From Fulvivirga imtechensis AK7 (GTDB lineage: Bacteria > Bacteroidota > Bacteroidia > Cytophagales > Cyclobacteriaceae), in contig NZ_AMZN01000043.1 in assembly GCF_000331535.1 (NCBI RefSeq), positions 1-64,000 on the forward strand: 64,000 nt of DNA, written 5' to 3'. The position numbers were made by a program, and so were the translations under genes. A model generated the notes under the pieces. The model searched no databases, was not told the DNA's origin, and saw only the letters and a program-made list of their open reading frames with translations. This document shows, piece after piece, positions 26,255-36,000 of this stretch; the first letter of the stretch is position 1; every line of letters begins with the position of its first letter.

Positions 26255-27480
26255 GGAGGGTAAAAAGAATATTATTACTGATACCAAACCTGGATTTTGG
26301 AGGTGCCCAACGTGCCTTCTATTATTTGGGAAGGGAGCTATCTGCTGATTATGAGGTTTACGAATGTGTTTTTAATCAAGATGGTGGTATTGCATTTCCC
26401 AGTGAAAACATGCTTTATGACCTTGAGATACCTGCTGGTAAAAATATACTTGATAAAGGATATCGATTTCTGCAACGTGTCTTTAAAGTAAGAAGTCTGA
26501 AGAAAAAATTGCAAATTGACCTCACCATCAGCATGCTGGAAGGAGCAGATCATGTAAATATTCTTTCAAAGCATAAAGATTGGGTATGGCTATGTGTTCA
26601 GGGAAGCAAAAGTTTCGATAAGGATATGCGCTATGAAGCCTTGAGTAAGAAATTTTTAATACCATTCTTCTATAAGAAAGCAGACAGAATAATAGCTGTA
26701 AGCGAAGGAATCAGAAAAGAGCTAATAAAACAATTTAATATCAACGAACGCAAAGTCGTAGTTATTGAAAATGCAGTCGACCAAAAAATGGTGGATCAAA
26801 AAAAGAGCGAGCCGCTACCAGATTTATACAAGCAACTTTTCTCTACAAATAAAGTAATTGTGACGTCCGGCAGGCTGCACAACCAAAAAAATCAACTTCC
26901 TCTATTTGATGTTTATGCCGAAATACATCGTATTGACCCTCAAATTAGAATGTTTATTATTGGGGATGGCCCTCTGAAACAGGAAATGGAAAATCGTGCG
27001 GAAAAATTCAGTTTTAAAACTTATTTTCAATGGAACGCAGTTGAGCCTACCGGCAGTGAATCTGTCTTCTTCCTGGGGTATCAGGACAACCCATTCAAAT
27101 ACATTTATAACTCAAATTTGTTTATATTTCCATCGTTATGGGAAGGTTATCCTTTGGCATTGCTGGAGGCTATGTCATGTGCCGTGCCTGTACTGGCGGC
27201 CGATTGTCCGACCGGGCCCAGGCAAATACTTGCTCCCAACAACGCAAAAGATGTCTACGAGCTGGAACAGTTGGAGGTTGGGGAGTATGGCATGCTCCTA
27301 CCGCTCATAACCGGGCGGAAAAACTCAAATGCAGTAAGCGTATGGGCTGAGACTATACTACGCTTTATAAATGATCGGGAGTTTATCTCCTACTATGGAA
27401 AACGTTCAAGATCACGAGCAAAGGACTTTTCTGTTGAAGTTATTGGAAGTAGATGGAAAGCAGAACTCGCAAAACAATAA
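26248..27480 (+). CDS. family 4 glycosyltransferase
   Basis: This 410-residue GT-B protein begins 'RILLLIPNLDFGGAQRAFYYLGREL'. The C-domain has 'VIVTSGRLHNQKNQLPLFDVY', 'FIIGDGPLKQEME' and the donor motif 'SLWEGYPLALLEAMSCAVPVLAADCPTGP', typical of N-acetylgalactosamine- or glucose-type GT4 enzymes. It starts at GTG (26248) inside the previous gene. The downstream methyltransferase frame may begin inside its 3' end. Confidence 0.93.
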   Translation: MVRRVKRILLLIPNLDFGGAQRAFYYLGRELSADYEVYECVFNQDGGIAFPSENMLYDLEIPAGKNILDKGYRFLQRVFKVRSLKKKLQIDLTISMLEGADHVNILSKHKDWVWLCVQGSKSFDKDMRYEALSKKFLIPFFYKKADRIIAVSEGIRKELIKQFNINERKVVVIENAVDQKMVDQKKSEPLPDLYKQLFSTNKVIVTSGRLHNQKNQLPLFDVYAEIHRIDPQIRMFIIGDGPLKQEMENRAEKFSFKTYFQWNAVEPTGSESVFFLGYQDNPFKYIYNSNLFIFPSLWEGYPLALLEAMSCAVPVLAADCPTGPRQILAPNNAKDVYELEQLEVGEYGMLLPLITGRKNSNAVSVWAETILRFINDREFISYYGKRSRSRAKDFSVEVIGSRWKAELAKQ

Positions 27481-28315
27481 GCAATTGAAAGATAATCAAC
27501 GCACACCGGAACGCATTCGCTTCCATTATGAGGTAGAAAAGGAGTTGGCCGGCAAACTTCGTGCAGCGGATAGAAAAGAACGGATGCATTTATATAGTAG
27601 TGTTTATAATGAACTCTTTACACGGGTAACTGATCATCCACAGATAGTTCAAAAAGCCAGTTTGGAAGCACAGCAGCAGGCGGTTAATTGGCAGATCAAA
27701 CTCCTTAAGCCTCTTTTAAGTAATAAAAAGACATTTATGGAAATAGGTTCTGGTGACTGTAGCCTTTCTTTTGCAGCTACCAAATACGCTAAGTATGTGT
27801 ATGCGGTAGATGTCTCGGAAGAAATAGCGCGGAACGCTGCAACTCCCAAAAACTTTAACCTCGTAATATCGGATGGAATTAGTATCCCTGTACAGGAAAA
27901 CAGTATTGATGTTTGCTATAGCAATCAACTAATGGAGCACCTGCATCCTGACGATGCGTTTGATCAGTTAAAGAATATCTACACTGCCCTAAGTGAGGGC
28001 GGTAAGTACCTTTGTATAACACCAAATAAATTAGCGGGTCCCCATGATGTCTCAAAATATTTTGATAGAGAGGCAACTGGATTCCATTTGAAAGAATATA
28101 CAATAGTTGAGTTGAATAGATTGTTTAAAAAGGCAGGTTTCTCCAGTACAAAGGCTATGCTCAGTTTTAAGAATAATATATGGACCATTCCTGTAGAGGC
28201 AGTAGGGTTCATGGAACGCGCTTTGAGCATTTTCCCATATAAGATTAGAAGAAAATTAGCTCTGAATCCTATAATTAATAGATTTCTGGGTATCTATATT
28301 GTTGGTTGTAAGTAA
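27395..28315 (+). CDS. class I SAM-dependent methyltransferase (start uncertain)
   Basis: The motifs are 'TFMEIGSGDCSLSFAATKYAK' (I), 'VYAVDVSEEIA', 'IDVCYSNQLMEHLHPDD' (II) and 'LSEGGKYLCITPNKL' (III). The recognisable family N-terminus is 'RTPERIRFHYEVEKELAGKL', which begins only after the upstream stop. An ATG at 27371 or 27395 would force an overlap of 86-110 bp; a TTG at 27485 would remove it. I give the 27395 ATG as a compromise; the C-terminus is certain. It probably methylates a sugar of the glycan. Confidence 0.8.
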   Translation: MENVQDHEQRTFLLKLLEVDGKQNSQNNKQLKDNQRTPERIRFHYEVEKELAGKLRAADRKERMHLYSSVYNELFTRVTDHPQIVQKASLEAQQQAVNWQIKLLKPLLSNKKTFMEIGSGDCSLSFAATKYAKYVYAVDVSEEIARNAATPKNFNLVISDGISIPVQENSIDVCYSNQLMEHLHPDDAFDQLKNIYTALSEGGKYLCITPNKLAGPHDVSKYFDREATGFHLKEYTIVELNRLFKKAGFSSTKAMLSFKNNIWTIPVEAVGFMERALSIFPYKIRRKLALNPIINRFLGIYIVGCK

Positions 28316-28384
28316 AGCCTTTGGAGAGTATTGGAAGAGGAGTGCTAAAGTAAGAAAGTGTAAAATCTACGCATAAATTTCATT

Positions 28385-29119
28385 ATGAAAGAGAAAATAA
28401 AGGTAATTTTATCTCAGAATAGTTTAATTTTTAAAATTCTATCTTTTTTTTACAATCTTCCTCGCTTGCTATGGAAGCCAAGGTTAATAAAGGATATAGA
28501 TGAAAAGCTTTCTCAATTTGTACGAGAAAATATGTATTTTGTGCAGATTGGGGCAAATGATGGTGTACGGTCGGATCCAATTCACCAGTATGTAACCAAG
28601 TACAGTTGGGAGGGCGTCTTAGTTGAGCCGGTTCCATACCTTTTTGAGCGCTTGAAAAACAACTATTCCGGTAGGATCGGTCTGCACTTTGAAAATGTAG
28701 CAATTACGCACGAGAGAGGTTCGGTCTCTTTTTACAGTGTCAAACAAGCCGATGATCTTGATCCCTGGGTACATGGGTTGGCTTCACTGGATAAGCAACA
28801 TTTACTGCGGTACCTGCCCGTACAGGATAAGGAGAGTTATATTATTGAAGAGCAGGTAAAAACCATCACCATGACTGATCTTTTAGATAAATACTCCATA
28901 AAAGCTATTGATCTACTATGTATTGATGTAGAAGGGTTTGATTATGAAGTGATAAAGGGAGTCGATTTTCAAAGAGTTAAACCGAGAGTTATCATTTATG
29001 AACACAAGGTATTGAGTCTGGAGGATTTTAAAAGTTCTGTTAAATTGTTAAAGCAAAATGGCTACCGTTTATGGTCCACCAGTGCTGATACAATAGGTAT
29101 TCTTAAATCTGAATTATAA
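28385..29119 (+). CDS. FkbM-family SAM methyltransferase
   Basis: This 244-residue protein has the FkbM signature: 'YFVQIGANDGVRSDPIHQYV', 'GVLVEPVPYLFERLKNNY' and 'DLLCIDVEGFDYEVIKGVDF'. It is the second FkbM enzyme of the cluster and differs from the one at 20618, so at least two O-methylations of the glycan are plausible. It lies 69 bp behind the previous methyltransferase and 1 bp ahead of the next gene. Confidence 0.9.
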   Translation: MKEKIKVILSQNSLIFKILSFFYNLPRLLWKPRLIKDIDEKLSQFVRENMYFVQIGANDGVRSDPIHQYVTKYSWEGVLVEPVPYLFERLKNNYSGRIGLHFENVAITHERGSVSFYSVKQADDLDPWVHGLASLDKQHLLRYLPVQDKESYIIEEQVKTITMTDLLDKYSIKAIDLLCIDVEGFDYEVIKGVDFQRVKPRVIIYEHKVLSLEDFKSSVKLLKQNGYRLWSTSADTIGILKSEL

Positions 29120-29120
29120 A

Positions 29121-29948
29121 ATGAATAGCAAGTGGCTGGCAAATGACGACATTGTGAACGAAATGGAGTCTTTTCTGAAAGTATATTCACAAAAACCTGA
29201 ACTAGTTAATGAGGGTGGGATGAAAGCTCCTCATATGTTTGCCTGTTGGGTAATGTTACGAGCGCTACGACCAACGCATATCATTGAAAGCGGTGTTTGG
29301 CGTGGCATGGGCACCTGGTTGTTCAGAAAGGCAGCACCTCAGGCAAAGTTGATATGCCTCGACCCAAATCCCCATTTTCGCTATCATACTGATCAGGATG
29401 CAGAATATTCAGAGAAGGATTTTTTTGAATATGATTGGAGTGATATCCCGAAAGATAACACGGTTCTTTTTTTTGATGACCACCAAAATGCATTGGAGAG
29501 ATTAAAGTTTGCCAGTGGTAAAGGGTTTAAGCATCTGATATTTGAAGATAACTATCCTTCAACTGTGGGTGACTGTTACTCTATCAAAAAAGCACTGGCG
29601 GGAACAGGCTTCTCACCGGCTAAAGCTGGTATTTTGCCAAAAAATACCCTAAAAAGAAGGATCAAAAAGCTGTTAGGACTCAAAACCTTTGAGTTCTTGA
29701 GGTTTGTTAATCATCCCAGCGAAATTCCTCCTAATGAGGAAGATAGAAAGTGGATGGAAGACAAGGCCGATATCTATTTTGAATTTCCTCCTGTGTATAA
29801 AATGGAGAAGACAAGATGGGGAGATTCTTGGGATGAAGCAAAATATCCTGGTCCTCAGCCATTGTTTACCGAATACCATGAAAAATATTCATTGTTCTAT
29901 GAGGAGGCATTGTTTTATACCTGGATATGTTATGTCAGGCTGAAATAG
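29121..29948 (+). CDS. Rossmann-fold methyltransferase-like protein of the glycan cluster
   Basis: In this 275-residue protein 'HIIESGVWRGMGTWLFRKAAPQAKLICLDPNP' looks like a SAM-binding loop plus the acidic residue after beta-2. 'VLFFDDHQNALERLKF' and 'LIFEDNYPS' fit the later strands of Methyltransf_24-like enzymes. The C-terminal half has no motif I know. It is placed between FkbM and asnB with tight spacing, so it acts in glycan modification. The substrate is unknown. Confidence 0.65.
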   Translation: MNSKWLANDDIVNEMESFLKVYSQKPELVNEGGMKAPHMFACWVMLRALRPTHIIESGVWRGMGTWLFRKAAPQAKLICLDPNPHFRYHTDQDAEYSEKDFFEYDWSDIPKDNTVLFFDDHQNALERLKFASGKGFKHLIFEDNYPSTVGDCYSIKKALAGTGFSPAKAGILPKNTLKRRIKKLLGLKTFEFLRFVNHPSEIPPNEEDRKWMEDKADIYFEFPPVYKMEKTRWGDSWDEAKYPGPQPLFTEYHEKYSLFYEEALFYTWICYVRLK

Positions 29949-29955
29949 GGGCTTT

Positions 29956-31818
29956 ATGTGCGGAATAGCAGGTTTTTTTGCGGAAGAGCTGGGTAAGGGG
30001 GAATTGATATACTTTAATGAAAGTCAACGTCATAGGGGGCCGGACGCAAGTGGTACCTTTTGCGAAGGCAAGGTAGGCTTATCACATACAAGGCTTAGCA
30101 TCATTGATCTATCGGATTCTGCCAATCAACCAATGACTTCTGCTTGTCAAAGGTATGTTATAGTCTACAATGGAGAGATATATAACTTCAGGGAAGTACA
30201 GCAGAAGTATGGTTTAAATACCTCCACGTCTAGTGACACAGAGGTGTTGCTTGAGGCCTTTGCCATCAAAGGAATAGAGATTGTCGATGAGCTGAATGGG
30301 ATGTTCGCCTTTGCCATTTATGACAAAACGGAAAGAGCTCTTTGGCTTTGTAGAGATCGCCTGGGAGTAAAGCCACTTTACTACTATTGGGATGGCAACA
30401 GTTTGGTGTTCTCTTCTGAATTGAAAGGACTTACCTCCATAGGCTTCATCAGGGAAAGATTGAAGGTTAATGCTATGGCAATTAATCAATTCCTATACTT
30501 ATCTTTTATACCGGCACCTAATTCCATCTATGAAAATATTTTTAAGTTGGAGCCGGGAACATACCTGACAATAAAAGACGGTGGGAATTTTGTAAAACAT
30601 AAATATTGGAGCTTAAACACGAATGTCAGAGTCAATGCCGATTTATCTTGGGAGCAGGCAAAAGCAAAACTACATCAGTTACTTGATAGTGCTGTAGAAA
30701 AACAGATGGTAAGCGATGTGCCTTTGGGAACTTTTCTGAGTGGTGGGATTGACTCCAGTATAGTCACGGCACTGGCGCAGGCTCATTCTGATAAACCGCT
30801 GAAAACATTCACCATTGGTTTTAGTGATGAAAAGTTTAATGAGGCGCCACATGCCGCAGCTATCGCCAGTTATCTCAAAACAGATCATCATGAGACGATC
30901 CTTTCACCCGATGAAGCAAAAACCAAAATAGTCAATATTTTGGATCTCTATGATGAACCCTTTGGGGACTCGTCATCCATTCCTACGATGTTAGTTTCGG
31001 AGGTGGCTCGAAGGCAGGTGAAGGTAATTTTGTCAGGAGATGGAGGGGACGAGTGTTTCCTGGGTTATCACCGGTACATCTGGGCGAAAAGATTTGAAAG
31101 GATGACAGGATTGATGAACCCACAGATGATAAGTAGAATCTTAGGTGTTGTGAGAAACGAGAAGTGGAAAAGAACTGCTGAAATTTTCAATGTACGGAAC
31201 AAAAATGAGGAGATCAGTCATTTGTTTTCCCAAAATGCGCTTCAATTTAGCGAATCTCAGTTGCATACTGTTTTGGATAAAAAATATAGGAATGCTATCT
31301 CGCTTTGGGGAGGGGGGTGGAATGGCCCGGGGAAGCTATCCAAAGCTGAACAGCTGGCACTGTTTGACCTGACATATTACTTACCTGATGACAACCTAAC
31401 CAAGGTTGATCGCGCCAGTATGTCTACTTCGTTGGAGGTAAGGGTACCATTATTGGATCATCGTGTAGTTGAATTTGCTCAACAGGTACCATTGCCCTTC
31501 AAATTTAAAAATGGTGAGGGTAAAAGAATCCTCAAAAGCATCCTTTATGATCGTGTGCCAGCGCACCTTTTCGACAGGCCTAAACAGGGTTTTTCTATCC
31601 CGTTGAATTCGTGGTTGAAAGGAGATTTGAATTATCTCATTAAAGAGTTTCTTTCTGAGGAGGCCTTGCGCACTTCCGGTTTTTTTAATGTTCCCGAAAT
31701 ACTTCGTTTTATTGAAGGCTTTGAAAAAGGACATCATTCTTATGTAAATAAGATTTGGTCTGTAATTTTACTTCAGAAGTGGTATTTCGAAATATATCTG
31801 CCCTTAACGAATGGCTAA
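29956..31818 (+). CDS. asnB: asparagine synthase (glutamine-hydrolysing)-type amidotransferase
   Basis: This 620-residue protein has two domains. The N-terminal class II glutaminase begins with catalytic Cys2 ('MCGIAGFFAE') and continues 'RHRGPDASGTF', 'LSIIDLSDSANQPM' and 'YNGEIYNFRE'. The synthetase domain has the ATP PP-loop 'FLSGGIDSSIVTAL' (about residue 265) and 'GDGGDECFLGYHRY'. Located inside a glycan cluster, it more likely amidates a uronic acid or another sugar carboxylate than makes asparagine, as seen for AsnB homologues in O-antigen loci. That is an inference from context. It overlaps the next gene by 8 bp. Confidence 0.92.
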   Translation: MCGIAGFFAEELGKGELIYFNESQRHRGPDASGTFCEGKVGLSHTRLSIIDLSDSANQPMTSACQRYVIVYNGEIYNFREVQQKYGLNTSTSSDTEVLLEAFAIKGIEIVDELNGMFAFAIYDKTERALWLCRDRLGVKPLYYYWDGNSLVFSSELKGLTSIGFIRERLKVNAMAINQFLYLSFIPAPNSIYENIFKLEPGTYLTIKDGGNFVKHKYWSLNTNVRVNADLSWEQAKAKLHQLLDSAVEKQMVSDVPLGTFLSGGIDSSIVTALAQAHSDKPLKTFTIGFSDEKFNEAPHAAAIASYLKTDHHETILSPDEAKTKIVNILDLYDEPFGDSSSIPTMLVSEVARRQVKVILSGDGGDECFLGYHRYIWAKRFERMTGLMNPQMISRILGVVRNEKWKRTAEIFNVRNKNEEISHLFSQNALQFSESQLHTVLDKKYRNAISLWGGGWNGPGKLSKAEQLALFDLTYYLPDDNLTKVDRASMSTSLEVRVPLLDHRVVEFAQQVPLPFKFKNGEGKRILKSILYDRVPAHLFDRPKQGFSIPLNSWLKGDLNYLIKEFLSEEALRTSGFFNVPEILRFIEGFEKGHHSYVNKIWSVILLQKWYFEIYLPLTNG

Positions 31819-32926
31819 GCCCAGGATTTTAATCGTTGACAGTTCAAGAGCATTTACGGGTGCGTTCAATTCTATCTTAAATTTCTGTGAAGGCTTAAGA
31901 GATGACTATGATTTTCATTTTGCTTTACCAAAGCACTCTTCAAACATTTCTTTGATCAGGGAAAGGTACACATACCAGGAATTTCAATTCATAGATATTT
32001 CAATGAATGCTAAGGCACTTCTCTTTCTGCCGTATTTAGTATCAAATTCACTTAAATTAAAGCGATACATTAAGTCGAATGGAATAGATATTGTGCACGT
32101 AAATGATATTATTAATCTAGCAGGAGTTGGAGCCAAATTCTTTGGAGCGCGGGTTCCCTTGGTTTATCACATTAGGCTAATGCCGGATTCTTACTTTGCA
32201 CGATTGTATCCACTTTTTTTTCGGGTCATCTACGCATATGCCGATAGAATTATATGTGTTTCAGATGCGGTGAAAAAAAAATTAGGCAGGAGCAATAAGA
32301 TAATTAGAATATACAATGCTTTTAATTTTAAAGAAGCCACACTAAAGAGAAGCAGGGTGATTGATAAAGAGAAAGTAACTCTTCTGTATTTGGCTAATTA
32401 TACACCGGGTAAGGGCCATGATGCAGCTTTAAGAGCGTTTGCTAAAGCATTTCAGACAAACTCTAAAATGAAGTTGATTTTTACCGGGGGGTGTATGGGG
32501 TTAAAAAAGAATGAATTATATCTTTGTAATTTGGAAAAATTGGCAGAGGAACTTCATATCAAAGACAAGGTGGTTTTTAGAGCGTTTTCTTCGGATATTG
32601 AATCTTTGTTTGCAGAAGCTGATATTTTTTTAAATTTTTCAGTGTCGGAATCCTTTTCCCGTACTTGCCTGGAAGCACAATATTTTGGAGTTCCTGTTAT
32701 TGCAACAAACTGCGGAGGTCCTGCTGAAATTATACAGGATCAGCACAGTGGCTTGCTGGTTCCGGTTGGAGATATCGATAAAATGGCTGAGGCTATAATA
32801 AAACTGACTACAAATCCGGGTCTTAGGGTAAAATTTGCTAGTGGGGGCAAACAGATAGTGGAAAATAAGTTTTCTTACAAAACAACTATTATGCAATTAA
32901 ATAGGTTATATCAAGATCTGCTGTAA
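31811..32926 (+). CDS. family 4 glycosyltransferase (last gene of the glycan run)
   Basis: This 371-residue GT-B protein begins 'RILIVDSSRAFTGAFNSILNFCEGL'. The C-domain has 'TLLYLANYTPGKGHDAALRAFAKAF', 'VVFRAFSSDIESLFAEADIFLNFSVSESFSRTCLEAQYFGVPVIATNCGGPAEII' and a C-terminal 'NRLYQDLL'. The donor motif is E-S-F-x4-L-E-A. It overlaps asnB by 8 bp and ends 75 bp before the T9SS-secreted PKD protein. Confidence 0.92.
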   Translation: MAKPRILIVDSSRAFTGAFNSILNFCEGLRDDYDFHFALPKHSSNISLIRERYTYQEFQFIDISMNAKALLFLPYLVSNSLKLKRYIKSNGIDIVHVNDIINLAGVGAKFFGARVPLVYHIRLMPDSYFARLYPLFFRVIYAYADRIICVSDAVKKKLGRSNKIIRIYNAFNFKEATLKRSRVIDKEKVTLLYLANYTPGKGHDAALRAFAKAFQTNSKMKLIFTGGCMGLKKNELYLCNLEKLAEELHIKDKVVFRAFSSDIESLFAEADIFLNFSVSESFSRTCLEAQYFGVPVIATNCGGPAEIIQDQHSGLLVPVGDIDKMAEAIIKLTTNPGLRVKFASGGKQIVENKFSYKTTIMQLNRLYQDLL

Positions 32927-33001
32927 AAGCCAGTTACACTTTAAAGAAAAATACCATTAATAACAGTAGACATTCTTAATCAGAATGTTTTAATTACTAT
33001 C

Positions 33002-36000
33002 ATGAGTCAAAGAGTTGCCATTTTATTTATTAGTTTGACGATAGCTATTACACAAGCAATAGGTCAGTGTGACCAGGCTGATTTTGATATTAGAGCGAAT
33101 ATCTGTCTCAATGAACCTCTGCCATTAGAGAACACTTCTACGGGACTTCTTAGCCATGAATGGGACTTTTGCGTTGGAGATAATCTCACGGGGAGTCCCA
33201 CTTACTCAAAGCTTCTGCCATCTCAAAGCTTTGGGCAAAGCTTTGGGGTTCGAGTTGTCAGGGACGGGGAATATTGGTATGGCTTTGTTATCGACCGTAA
33301 CACTAAAGGTATAATTAGATTGGACTTTGGTGCCAGTTTGGCTAATACTCCCACCTATAATAATTTAGGTAATCCATCAGGCGCATTGACAGACGCCATT
33401 TCTATAGAATTATATAAGGAAGGAAACAATTGGTTCGGTCTGGTGCCTGGCTTTATACAGAATAAAGTCTTTCTCCTTAGCTTTGGAAACTCCATTCAAA
33501 ATACACCAACTGTAACAAACATCACTGGAAGTGCAAGCTATCAATATCCCATCTATGCCACCATACAGAATTCAGGAGGAAATATAGTGGCTTTTATTGT
33601 GAATAACAGGAGTGGACAATACCCTGTTCATCGTTTAAATTTTGGCAATAGTATCACAAATACACCAACAATAACCACAATAAACCATACAGATTTTAAT
33701 GAAACAGTAAATATTTCCTTTATAGAGGAGTGTGACAGCTATTATGGGTTTCTGACCTCGAGAGGCAATGGCAAAATTTTCAGATTAGATTTTGGAAATG
33801 ACCTTACCAGCTCTCCTTCAATACAGGAAATTGGTGCTGGCTCTGGGTTGACTTTTAACAATCCGGCAGGTATTCAGACCGTCAAAGAGGGCGATGAGTA
33901 TCACGCATTCATTACCTCCAGAAATGGCCCCGCATATCGCCTTGATTTCTCCAGTAGTCTTCTGAATACTCCGAGCGGAACGACTCTACCTATGGGTGTA
34001 AGTGGCGATTGGGAGGTTGAGCTCTTTAAGGAAGGAAGTATATGGTACGGATTTAAAGCCAATACCGGTGCAGGGATTTATCGTATTACTTTTCCAGAAG
34101 ATTGTTCTGCGAATATTCCCTATTCTACAGAGGAGGAACCAATGAACATCCAATACTCCAGTGCAGGTACCTATAAAATTAGTTTGTCCGGTTTAAACAC
34201 TAGTGGGAATACTTCTTCTGTTACAAAAGAGATTACGGTAAGTAATACCTTGCCCCCATCCATAGATTTTGGAGTCGACAATATCTGCTTTAATACTGCT
34301 ACTCAACTTTCCGCAATGAGCAATGACGTGGCTGTTAACTCGTGGGAATGGGATTTTGGCGATGGCGCTACGGCAACCGGGGAAATTGTAAACCATACCT
34401 ATGCTGCCACCGGGTCTTATGATGTAAGTCTTAGGATTTTTAATGGAACGTGTTCAAATTACCTGACTAAAACAGTAACAATTTATAATGAACCAGTGCC
34501 CTCTTTTACTGTTCCTACGGGTAATATTTGTACTAATGATACCTACCTCTTCGAAAACACCACCCCTGGCGATTTCGATGGCAACATCACCTACGAATGG
34601 TTCATCAACGGAGAGTCGGTGGCTACTACAGAGGACCTGGATTATGAGTTTCCCTCAGGGGGAGCTAAGGAGGTTAAGCTGGTAGCGACAATTCCCGGTT
34701 GCTCGGTGGAGGCCATTCAGAATATTGCCAATGTGGATGAGGGGGCCAACCCCTCCTTCACTGTCAATGACGACTGCCTGGGGCAATCTTTCCAGTTCAA
34801 TAATACATCTACCGGAGAAGTAGCATCCCATCAATGGGATTTTGGTAATGGCTTTACTTCCAATCTGTCAAATCCTTCTTTTCAATATGCAGAGCCTGGC
34901 ACTTACGATGTAACGCTCACCCTCACTAACTCATCGGGGTGCGTCACTGACACTACCAATTTTGTCACCGTTTTTGAGTTACCCATTGTTTCATTCACCA
35001 ACGACCTGGCCTGTGAAGGTTCGCCTACGCAGTTTGCAGATTCTTCAACTGTCGGTGATGCCAACATCACTGCCTGGAACTGGAGCTTTGATGATCCCTC
35101 CTCTAACGACAATACTTCTGCTGCACCAAACCCCTTGCACACATTTACAGGGTCAGGAAATTTCGATGTGAAATTGGTGGTAGAGTCAACCAATGGGTGC
35201 CGTGATTCTTTAATTCAGGCTGTAAATGTATTAGCCGCCCCGGAAGTGGATTTTACCTACGACCGGTTATGTATCAATGAAGCAGTGCAGTTCCAGGACC
35301 TTTCTCAGCCGGTAGCAGGTGAAACCATAACATCCTGGGCGTGGGATTTAGGTGGGGTGTTTAGCGCTGAGCAAAACCCCGAAGTTACCTTTGAATTTGC
35401 CAAGAATTACGGAGTGGGATTAACTGTTACCTCTGAAAATTTATGTACTGCAACTACCTATAAAACTATTACCATTACTCCCGTGCCGGAAGTGGTCTTT
35501 GAAATAGAGGATGCCTGCGAAAACACGGAAGTGCACCTTTACGATACTACTGATCCCCTTGGTGACGAGGTGGCCTCCAGAAGCTGGAACCTTGCAGGTC
35601 TGGCATCAGCGAGCGATTCTTCAACCTATTTTCACTTTCCCCAGGCTGGCACTTACGAAGTTGGACTGTCCATTGTTACCCAAAATGGTTGTGAATACGC
35701 TACATCACAGTCCATAGAAGTCACGCAGGCTCCAACGGCATCTTTTACCAGCCCAATAATGTTTGGCGCCCCACCTTTAGAAGTTGCATTTGTTAATAAC
35801 TCTGCCAATGCAGTAACTTATATGTGGGATTTTGATGACGGAACAATTTCAAACGAGACTCAGCCTGTACACACTTTTACCGAAGAGGGTACACATACAG
35901 TGCAGTTGGTGGCGACCGATGCTTTAGGCTGTAGTGATACTACCTCACGTACTATCAATGTTGTTTTTCCTGATCTGGAGCTTGAGCTAAGCAGGTTGTT

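Noticed and set aside
24000-28315. Frames in the glycosyltransferase run that suggested a frameshifted extra gene
   Set aside because: All genes chain with short overlaps or gaps and complete domains; no extra frame has support.
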